From Bacillota bacterium (GTDB lineage: Bacteria; Bacillota; Clostridia; Christensenellales; Aristaeellaceae), in the NCBI GenBank assembly GCA_023392755.1, contig JAEWNM010000372.1, positions 1-19,831 of the forward strand: a stretch of DNA of 19,831 nucleotides. The letters are read 5' to 3'. The notes beneath the pieces are model-generated. The model made no database searches. It worked only from the letters and a program-made list of their open reading frames with translations, and was not told the DNA's origin. Within the stretch, counting starts at the first letter, position 1, and each line of letters begins with the position of its first letter. Below, piece after piece: positions 13,770-19,831 of this stretch. Made by a program: the position numbers and the translations under genes.

Positions 13770-14813
13770 TTGCAAGCCGCGAAATTTCAAAGGCTGTACA
13801 TCCTTTTGCGTCCCTGTTCCCGGGGCGGGGGCGGCTATGCCCGCCTGGAGCAGGCGCGGGGGAAGTATACGTTGACGGTGAATGCCCATGGCTTTTCCCC
13901 GTCGGAAGAGGGTTTGAGGGTTCTGCTGGCTGCCAGGGACGAGGGCGGCGGCGCGGCGGTATGCGACCTGGGTTCTTTGCCCATTTCCCCAAAGGGGCAA
14001 TCGTCCCTCCGCCGGGAAATTGCCGCCATGCCAGGCGGCCTGCCCCTTGACGCCTACACCGCCCTGTGCATCGCAAAGGATTGGCCCGATCCCAAGCTCC
14101 TGTATCTGGGCGCATTGGAGGAAAATACGCCCCTGTCCGCCTACCTGATGGGGGAAACGGTGCGCCGCTATTTATCGGTGCCCGCAAAATCTGCCGCCAG
14201 CAAAGCCGCAAAGGAGGATGCGCCGCCGCCCGCCCTGTCTTTGCCGCCGGATGATGCCGCACCCATTCCTCCACCTTCCGGCCGGTCTTTTATGCCAGCC
14301 GCGCCAACCGTCCCTTTTCCTGTGGGAGAGGCCGCGTTTTCTCCAAAACCGGCCTTAGCGCCTATCAGGCCGGAGGCCGCGGCCAACCCCCTTGCCGATG
14401 ACCCGCGCCCGGAAAGCCTGGACCCGGTCGTGTTTACCTCCGCCATGGAAAGAGCGGCGCTCCCCGCCCCGGTGCCCGCCGCAGTGCCGCCTTCCGGCCG
14501 CCCCCCCGTTACCGCGCTGCCCAAGCTGCATTGGCCCGCCGCCGTCAAGGAGCTTGAAAACTACTTTTCCACATGCCCTCCCTTCGCGCCTTTTGACGCT
14601 CCCGGCTGGCGGTTTGTGCAGGTGCCCATGGCGGCCGGAAGCACCATTCCCTTTTATGCCGTGGGCATGCTGGCCAGGGACGGCAAGGTGACCCAGGTCG
14701 CCTATGCCGTACCCGGGGAGCGCGGAGGCCTTCCCCCCGCCGGCTTCTCCGGCTACCGCTGGCAGCAGGGCCGCAACGGCCAGGGCTACTGGACACTTTG
14801 GAAGCGGGCGTAG
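13770..14813 (+). CDS. Two-domain protein of unknown function with Pro/Ala linker
   Basis: I do not recognise a named family. The 347-residue product has three zones: an N-terminal domain (about 5-125, with GYARLEQARGKYTLTVNAHG and CDLGSLPISPKGQSSL), a long low-complexity linker rich in Pro and Ala (about 138-255), and a C-terminal domain of about 90 residues. That last domain is rich in aromatics (GWRFVQVP, PFYAVGMLARDGKVTQVAYAVPG, PAGFSGYRWQQG, GYWTLWKRA). It has no signal peptide or membrane segment, so it is probably cytoplasmic or part of a spore or cell structure. The two-domain layout weakly recalls, from memory, uncharacterised proteins of spore-forming Clostridia. The start is TTG, chosen because AAGGGAGGT lies six bases upstream. 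A hairpin terminator follows. It diverges from surE. Confidence 0.8.
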   Translation: MQAAKFQRLYILLRPCSRGGGGYARLEQARGKYTLTVNAHGFSPSEEGLRVLLAARDEGGGAAVCDLGSLPISPKGQSSLRREIAAMPGGLPLDAYTALCIAKDWPDPKLLYLGALEENTPLSAYLMGETVRRYLSVPAKSAASKAAKEDAPPPALSLPPDDAAPIPPPSGRSFMPAAPTVPFPVGEAAFSPKPALAPIRPEAAANPLADDPRPESLDPVVFTSAMERAALPAPVPAAVPPSGRPPVTALPKLHWPAAVKELENYFSTCPPFAPFDAPGWRFVQVPMAAGSTIPFYAVGMLARDGKVTQVAYAVPGERGGLPPAGFSGYRWQQGRNGQGYWTLWKRA

Positions 14814-14833
14814 GATGCGCTTATCCATGCATG

Positions 14834-14870
14834 GGGAAGGCCCCGGACAAAAGGAGCCTTCCCTGTTTGT
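14834..14870 (+). terminator. Hairpin after the unknown-function gene
   Basis: GGGAAGGC (14834-14841) pairs with GCCTTCCC (14856-14863) around a 14-base loop and is followed by TGTTTGT. The stem is perfect; the T-run is only moderate. Confidence 0.6.
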
Positions 14871-14940
14871 ATTGAGCAATCGCTGCCCGGCCACGACTCG
14901 GAATATTCCCCACACTGCCCATGGTCCGCCTCCCGGCCAA

Positions 14941-14968
14941 TTGACAAAGATCAAATTCCTTGTACAAT
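14941..14968 (+). promoter_or_regulatory. Sigma-A promoter of galM
   Basis: A perfect TTGACA (14941-14946) and TACAAT (14963-14968) are 16 bases apart. The predicted start is near 14975, giving a leader of about 30 bases before the TTG start codon at 15005. Confidence 0.75.
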
Positions 14969-15004
14969 ATAGAACAGCCATATTCCACAAAGGAGGCGTT
15001 TTAC

Positions 15005-16060
15005 TTGAGCATAACAAAGAAGCCATTTGGCACCACCCGGGACGGCAAGGCCGTTGAGCAGTATACCCTGAAAAACAGCAGGGGCGCCAGTGTCAGCATC
15101 ATCACCTTTGGCGGCATCATCACCTCCATCCGGGTGCCGGACAAGGCCGGCAGGCTGGAAGAAGTGACACTGGGGTTTGACGAGCTGCCGCGCTACCTTG
15201 ACAAGAACGGCAGCCTGGGCGCGCTGATTGGCAGGTTTGGCAACCGCATCGCACGGGGGCAATTCACCCTGGACGGCAAAACGTATCAGCTGGCGCTGAC
15301 CGACGGCAAGAACCATCTGCATGGCGGCTTGGTGGGTTTTGGCGTACATGTGTGGGCCGCCGCCCAAGAGGAAGGCGACGGGGAGGACAGGCTGCACCTG
15401 CATCTTGTAAGCCCCGACGGCCAGGAGAATTATCCGGGAACCCTGACGGTGGATGTGACATATGCCTTCAATGATGATTGCGAGCTCTCCATACACTATA
15501 AGGCCGTAACCGACAAGGCCACGGTTCTGAACCTTACCAACCACGCCTACTTCAACCTGGCCGGGGCGGACGGCCGCACCGTGCTCGATCACGAGCTGTC
15601 CATTTACGCCGACGCCATCACGGAAACGGACGAAGGGCTCATCCCCACGGGCAGGCTGCTGCCGGTGGAAGGCACCGTGTTTGATTTCCGCAAGCCCAAA
15701 ATCATAGGCGAAGGCCTGAAGGCAGGCGAAAACGACACCGCCATCCGGTACGGAATGGGCTATGACCACAACTTTGTGCTGGGCTCGCCCTTTGTGATGA
15801 AAAAGTGCGCGGTGCTGAAGGACGCAGGCTCCGGCCGGGTAATGGAGGTGTATACCGACCAGCCCGCCGTGCAGCTGTATACCGCCAATCACCAGAACAT
15901 GCCCGGCCGGAACGGCGCTCATTACAGCCCGCGCTGCGCCCTGTGCCTGGAAACGCAGCATTACCCCGATTCGCCCAACCATGAGAATTTCCCCAGCACG
16001 GTGCTGCGCCCCGGCGAGGTTTTCAAAAGCACAACCATCTACGCATTCAAGGCGGAGTAA
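15005..16060 (+). CDS. galM: Aldose 1-epimerase (mutarotase)
   Basis: This enzyme interconverts alpha and beta anomers of aldoses such as glucose and galactose. The 351 residues are normal length for the family (about 346 in E. coli). The catalytic residues are present: NHLHGG (103-108, with H106), NHAYFNL with H180 as the acid, GYDHNF with D254, and LETQHYPDSPN with E316 as the base. GRFGNRIARGQF (76-87) is also typical. The start is TTG at 15005, chosen because AAAGGAGG lies eight bases upstream and the promoter -10 box ends 36 bases before it. An in-frame TTG at 14960 overlaps the -10 region and is ruled out. The gene has its own promoter and terminator. It probably acts in the cytoplasm, since no signal peptide is seen. 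No other sugar catabolism gene lies next to it. Confidence 0.95.
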   Translation: MSITKKPFGTTRDGKAVEQYTLKNSRGASVSIITFGGIITSIRVPDKAGRLEEVTLGFDELPRYLDKNGSLGALIGRFGNRIARGQFTLDGKTYQLALTDGKNHLHGGLVGFGVHVWAAAQEEGDGEDRLHLHLVSPDGQENYPGTLTVDVTYAFNDDCELSIHYKAVTDKATVLNLTNHAYFNLAGADGRTVLDHELSIYADAITETDEGLIPTGRLLPVEGTVFDFRKPKIIGEGLKAGENDTAIRYGMGYDHNFVLGSPFVMKKCAVLKDAGSGRVMEVYTDQPAVQLYTANHQNMPGRNGAHYSPRCALCLETQHYPDSPNHENFPSTVLRPGEVFKSTTIYAFKAE

Positions 16061-16072
16061 TCAAAGGTTCAT

Positions 16073-16107
16073 AAAAACGGCAGGCCGTCGATCCTGCCGT
16101 TTTTTTT
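16073..16107. terminator. Bidirectional intrinsic terminator
   Basis: AAAAACGGCAGG (16073-16084) pairs with CCTGCCGTTTTT (16093-16104), ending in a run of eight T at 16100-16107; the other strand ends in T5. It terminates galM and the convergent ger operon. Confidence 0.93.
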
Positions 16108-16114
16108 ATGCGGT

Positions 16115-17566
16115 TCACTTTGTTTTGCTTCTGGTCTTGTCCTTGTCACGAAGAAACTTGTGCCGGTATGGCGAGATGGCTATGTTGAATATCAGGCTTC
16201 TGATGAAGTCGTAGAGATTGAAGGGAGCAAAAGGCGCCAGATACGGAACGCCGAAGCTGTCTATGGAGACCAGGTGGATCAACAGCAGGCACGCAAACAG
16301 AATCAGGCCATAGAAACCAAACACGCCCGTGCACAGTAGCGCCATGATTTTCAGAATGCGGAAGGGGTTGATCAGGGAGAAGTCGGGCATGACAAACGAG
16401 GCCAGCAGCGACGCGGACACAATGATCAAAAGCAGCGGGCTGAAAATGCCGGCGGCGATTGCCGCCTGCCCTATGACGATGGCGCTGACGATACCTACGG
16501 CCGAGCCGATTTGCTTGGGCACGCGCAGGAGCGCTTCACGCAGAAGCTCCACAATAAGCTCCAGCACCAGCGCCACGATAATGGGCGGGAGAGGAACCCT
16601 TGCCCGCATCTGCGCCAGGTCCAGCGCATACCGGCTTGGCAGCGCGTCCACATGGAAGGACGACAGGGCCACAAAGTAACTGGAAGCCGTCAGAACAAAG
16701 AACAGCGACAGGTAACGGATAAGGCGCATGAAAAAACCAAAATACATGTTGTCATAACGGTCGTCGCAGGAGTGGAAAAATTCAGCGAACACTTTGGGCG
16801 CGGACAGCGCGATGCCGCTTCCCTCCACCAGAATGACCGCCTTCCCCTCCATCAGCAGATGAGACGCCATGTCCGACCTTTCCACCAGCCCCATCTGCGG
16901 GAAAAATGCCCATTTGCTGCTATGCAAAAGCACCTCCAGCTCGCCTGAATCGCTGATTGAATCAATGTCGATTGCTTCTATCCGCTGCTTTATCAGCTCA
17001 ACAACCTTGTCATTGACAATGTCCTCAATATACATAACCGCCACATCCGTCAGGGAGCGCCGCCCCACCTTGAAATGCCTGATGCGCAGCTTGGGGTCCT
17101 TTACGCGGTAGCGGATCAGGGATAGATTGGTATTTAGATTTTCCACAAAGCAATCCCTGGGGCCCCGCAGCGTATATTGAACCTGCGGCTCCGATATTGC
17201 CCGATGCTCCACCTTTTTCAGGTTGACGACAATATACGCCTCGTCCCATGAAAGGAGGATGACGACCATGCCGCATAATATGATGTCCTGCATCTTGGCA
17301 TCGTCCGATTCCAGATGGCAGTCATCGGCATAGAGCACATTCTCCATCACCTCCTGCGCCTTGACCGTGTTAAGGCCCGCTTTGCGCCGGGCGAAATATT
17401 GAACCAGCGGCTTGATAACCGCATCGCAAAGCGTCGCCCGGTCTGTCAGGTGGCGGATATACAGGATGTGCAGCGATCCCCCCTCAAAGGGGATTGCTCT
17501 TTGTGTCAAAGCAAAGCCTTCCTTTTCCATTTCCTTGAGCATGACATCCATCCTGGCCGCGCGCAC
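16115..17566 (-). CDS. Spore germination protein, GerA family (A subunit)
   Basis: The A subunit of a nutrient germinant receptor sits in the spore inner membrane and works with B and C subunits. The family signature is clear: SEPQVQYTLRGPRDCFVENLNTN, then RHFKVGRRSLTDVAVMYIEDI, then FPQMGLVERSD where most members have ERPD. A membrane half follows with about five hydrophobic segments and the conserved RVPLPPIIVALVLELIVELLREA and LPSRYALDL-type stretches. The product is about 483 residues. The start is uncertain: I chose GTG at 17566 because AAGGCGG lies nine bases upstream. The frame is open to a TTG at 17593 that overlaps the stop of the preceding gene, and ATGs occur at 17551 and 17542. 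It is the last gene of the operon and ends at a strong terminator. Confidence 0.93.
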   Translation of the reverse strand: MRAARMDVMLKEMEKEGFALTQRAIPFEGGSLHILYIRHLTDRATLCDAVIKPLVQYFARRKAGLNTVKAQEVMENVLYADDCHLESDDAKMQDIILCGMVVILLSWDEAYIVVNLKKVEHRAISEPQVQYTLRGPRDCFVENLNTNLSLIRYRVKDPKLRIRHFKVGRRSLTDVAVMYIEDIVNDKVVELIKQRIEAIDIDSISDSGELEVLLHSSKWAFFPQMGLVERSDMASHLLMEGKAVILVEGSGIALSAPKVFAEFFHSCDDRYDNMYFGFFMRLIRYLSLFFVLTASSYFVALSSFHVDALPSRYALDLAQMRARVPLPPIIVALVLELIVELLREALLRVPKQIGSAVGIVSAIVIGQAAIAAGIFSPLLLIIVSASLLASFVMPDFSLINPFRILKIMALLCTGVFGFYGLILFACLLLIHLVSIDSFGVPYLAPFAPFNLYDFIRSLIFNIAISPYRHKFLRDKDKTRSKTK

Positions 17567-17589
17567 GCATTCATTCCGCCTTCCCCTAG

Positions 17590-18705
17590 TCAATTGGGTT
17601 CCAGGTCCATCTTGTGGCTGACGGACAGTTCAACCCTGGTTATGACATCCATCTGCACATAGGGGTACTCCCGGCTCCAGTCAAGCTTGCCGTATATCTC
17701 CGGGTACCCCAGGCGGAATGCCTCGCACACCTGCAAATAATCGCACTGATACGTATTCTGCGATTGTTCGATGGCGCTCCGGATTTCATTTTCAAGCATC
17801 GATTCCAGATTCCCCTTGATTTCCTCAAGGGCCTGCCCGGTAAGCGGAAACAGCTGGACCTGGCTGAAATACTGCACCTCCGCCCGAAAATCCATGTGCA
17901 CGCTGCAGGAGGCATTGCCATCCCGGTATGCCGCCGCAATCTTCTTGCCGGCCCCGCTTACCTCCACTGTCGCATAGCCGCCGCCAAAGGGAACGCGGTA
18001 GGCCCAAACGGGTTTGTCCGCCAGCAGGAAGATAAGCCCTTTTGCCTGTTCCACGGGAATAAAGCCGACGCATCTGGCATCGCAGAACACGGAATACCCC
18101 GTCAGCGCGAGCTGCCCCTCCCTGAGGCCTATGCAATGAACCACAAAACCGCGGCGGCCCAGTATGTCCTCCACATATTGGGCGGTGATTTTTTCATAGG
18201 TGCGGCCGCTTCTTACCGATGTTGCCAGCATCTCGTCGATTGAAAAACCCCCGGGCGATTCGGTCTCGTTGTCAAATCTGATCAAATCCCCCGGTGTCTC
18301 CCGGGTGATGGCCAAAACAACCTTTTGCCTGTAGGATGTATCCTCCCGCAGGCGAAACAGATATTCCGGCAGATCGTAGCGGGCAGCGTTCTCCGTAACG
18401 ACCAGCGTTCGGACCGTACCCAGATACAGCGGCTTTTCCAGCTTTGCTTCCAGGCTGTCCCGCGCCGATACAAAGCTCGCGCCGCTCCCGGACAGGTACT
18501 TGTCCTTGGGGGTTGAAGCGCCGCCCATCGTGCTTGACGGAATAACGGGAAACTCCACCGTGAAAGAGTATTCATCGCCCTGCTTGTCCAGTATGACCAT
18601 GGTAGACAGATCCAGGTCGTTTACCTCAATGGAATCCCAGCAGCCGGTAAGAAGCAGGGAGAGGGCCGCCAACAGTGCCGACAGCTTACCGCGTCTTTTG
18701 TCCAA
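17590..18705 (-). CDS. Ger(x)C family spore germination lipoprotein (C subunit)
   Basis: This C subunit of the receptor is a lipoprotein attached to the outer face of the spore inner membrane. The 371 residues begin with a basic lipoprotein signal peptide ending in LLTGC (Cys22), followed by the family-typical WDSIEVNDLDL. The three-domain GerC body is the expected length; its C-terminal part includes the coil-like EEIKGNLESMLENEIRSAIEQSQ. The start is TTG at 18705, with AAGGTGAGG just upstream. The gene overlaps the end of the permease gene by 20 bases, so the two are translationally linked. Its end touches the region where the GerA-type gene begins. Confidence 0.93.
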   Translation of the reverse strand: MDKRRGKLSALLAALSLLLTGCWDSIEVNDLDLSTMVILDKQGDEYSFTVEFPVIPSSTMGGASTPKDKYLSGSGASFVSARDSLEAKLEKPLYLGTVRTLVVTENAARYDLPEYLFRLREDTSYRQKVVLAITRETPGDLIRFDNETESPGGFSIDEMLATSVRSGRTYEKITAQYVEDILGRRGFVVHCIGLREGQLALTGYSVFCDARCVGFIPVEQAKGLIFLLADKPVWAYRVPFGGGYATVEVSGAGKKIAAAYRDGNASCSVHMDFRAEVQYFSQVQLFPLTGQALEEIKGNLESMLENEIRSAIEQSQNTYQCDYLQVCEAFRLGYPEIYGKLDWSREYPYVQMDVITRVELSVSHKMDLEPN

Positions 18706-19774
18706 GATGCCTCACCTTCGCAACCGCCAGCAGCATGGCGGGAATAGCGCATGCGGCAATGATGCCGCTTACGGTGATAACTGTTCCAAAAAGCAGCTCG
18801 GCCTTTTGCATTCCTGCCGCAATCAGGCTCAGCACGATGGCTGCCACACCCAGCACGGACACCAAAACCTTTCTGTTTGCCTTGGGAAACAGCTTGCCCG
18901 CGTATTCCACAAGGGCAAGATACACGGCGCACACGCCCGCGATCAGGCCCGCGAACCCCACTGTCAGGTATAGCACGTCAAACCTCTCCAAAACAACGCT
19001 GTCCACCAGCTTGATGGCCTCGATGAGCGCATAGCTGTAATTTTGTATGTCATGTATCCCAAGCATCATGATGCATGTTTCGACCACAAGCGTATAAAAA
19101 AGACCGATAAAAATCAATGTGAAAAAGGCTGTGGCGGTTTTCTTTTTCCCGTTCTCCCCCGACATGGGCAGGATGGTCAGAATTTCAACGCCCAGAAAGG
19201 CAATTGCCGTTTGCTTGACGGCAGCAATGTACCGGGGCGCTTCCGACGCGCGGAACAGCGGAAGGATGTTGTTGACATTCCCCTGGGTCAGCATGATTCC
19301 ATGCGTTACAACGGCGGTGAAAAGAAAGACAACGCCAATAATTTCAAAGAACCTGGCAACGCTTACGATGCCCTTGTAGGCAATGCACCCAAATACGGCT
19401 ATGCCGGCAACAAGCGTGGCCCATTGAGGCGTTCTTGGAAAAAACTCGGCTTTGAGCACACTGGTAAGCTGTATGTTCAAAAACAGAAAAATCACAAGGA
19501 AATACAGAAAGTAAAAAATTGAAAAAACGTAGGAAAGAAACTTTCCAACGATTTCCCTGCTGTATTCAAAAAGCGTTTTGCCCGGAAACATGATGCCAAG
19601 GCGCACGATAATGACCGCGATCAGGGAAAAGGCCGCCGCCGTAATCCATATGGAAAGCCACGCGCCCGTGCCTGCCCGCTGTGCCAGCACCTTGGGTATA
19701 TTGATGATGGTGTAGGCGGTCAGCGTCAGGCAAAGCAAGAAAAATATCTGGCGGTTGGATACGCTGCCCTGCAT
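18686..19774 (-). CDS. GerB-type spore germination permease (B subunit)
   Basis: The B subunit of the receptor is an integral membrane protein of the amino acid/polyamine permease superfamily and a likely germinant-binding subunit. The 362-residue length and about ten hydrophobic segments fit. The start MQGSVSNRQIFFLLCLTLTAY is typical, with the ISNRQ-type N-terminus that opens GerB proteins. Conserved family stretches include VLAQRAGTGAWLSIW and FLGVEILTILPM. The ATG at 19774 has GAAAGGGG upstream. The gene is first in the operon (order B-C-A). The germinant cannot be inferred. Its promoter, if directly upstream, would be in the last 57 bases of the window, where I see no convincing match; it may lie beyond the edge. 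Confidence 0.92.
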   Translation of the reverse strand: MQGSVSNRQIFFLLCLTLTAYTIINIPKVLAQRAGTGAWLSIWITAAAFSLIAVIIVRLGIMFPGKTLFEYSREIVGKFLSYVFSIFYFLYFLVIFLFLNIQLTSVLKAEFFPRTPQWATLVAGIAVFGCIAYKGIVSVARFFEIIGVVFLFTAVVTHGIMLTQGNVNNILPLFRASEAPRYIAAVKQTAIAFLGVEILTILPMSGENGKKKTATAFFTLIFIGLFYTLVVETCIMMLGIHDIQNYSYALIEAIKLVDSVVLERFDVLYLTVGFAGLIAGVCAVYLALVEYAGKLFPKANRKVLVSVLGVAAIVLSLIAAGMQKAELLFGTVITVSGIIAACAIPAMLLAVAKVRHLGQKTR

Positions 19775-19831
19775 GCCTCACGCCCCTTTCCAAAAGATAA
19801 TGATAGTCTTGACAGCAATTTGCGCGCATAT

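Noticed and set aside
14960..15004. Upstream TTG start for galM
   Set aside because: It overlaps the -10 region of the promoter; AAAGGAGG points to the TTG at 15005.
14951..15982. A 343-codon open frame antisense to galM
   Set aside because: galM has complete catalytic motifs, promoter, ribosome binding site and terminator; the antisense frame has none of these.
19775..19831. Sigma-G-like promoter before the ger operon
   Set aside because: Minus-strand GCAAA and CATTATC resemble sigma-G boxes but the spacing of 16 and a -10 mismatch make the match no better than chance; the real promoter may be outside the window.

Overview
The window looks like chromosomal DNA from a GC-rich, endospore-forming member of the Clostridia, possibly a gut lineage of the Christensenellales/Oscillospirales type. 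The reasons are a tricistronic ger germinant-receptor operon, strong AGGAGG-type ribosome binding sites with frequent TTG and GTG starts, consensus sigma-A promoters, and families typical of Firmicutes (YibE/F, HI0933-type flavoprotein, RpiR, TGS-type nucleoside kinase). The exact lineage is inference. I see no rRNA, tRNA, CRISPR array, transposase, phage or plasmid gene.

Layout. Positions 1-374 hold a small repeat element bounded by a perfect 39-bp inverted repeat and ending exactly at the glnS stop codon. glnS (minus strand, to 2081) diverges from a secreted alkaline phosphatase (2365-3834). Then come a YibE/F-family membrane protein (3929-5113) and an AraC-type regulator with its own consensus promoter (5274-6182). 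A strong bidirectional terminator separates the regulator from a convergent membrane glycosyltransferase (6242-7669, minus).

The next minus-strand block, from 12621 down to 7788, reads like one transcription unit: RpiR/SIS regulator, HI0933-family flavoprotein, DEDDh exonuclease, and a nucleoside kinase with a degenerate ThrRS-like N-terminus. Its promoter carries a 22-bp near-perfect palindrome over the predicted transcription start, a likely operator for the regulator. surE lies just upstream on the same strand with a separate promoter. Exonuclease, SurE nucleotidase and nucleoside kinase could together turn nucleic acids into nucleotides, nucleosides and back; that link is inference.

Divergent from surE is a two-domain protein of unknown function (13770-14813), followed by aldose 1-epimerase (15005-16060). 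A bidirectional terminator then separates it from the ger operon (minus strand: GerB-type permease, GerC-type lipoprotein, GerA-type subunit, gene order B-C-A), which fills the right end. The window closes just upstream of the permease gene.

Most of the window is ordinary core and accessory metabolism. I found no new multi-gene system. The items most worth a second look are the inverted-repeat element, the RpiR operator, the kinase with a dead editing-type domain, and the unknown protein at 13770.
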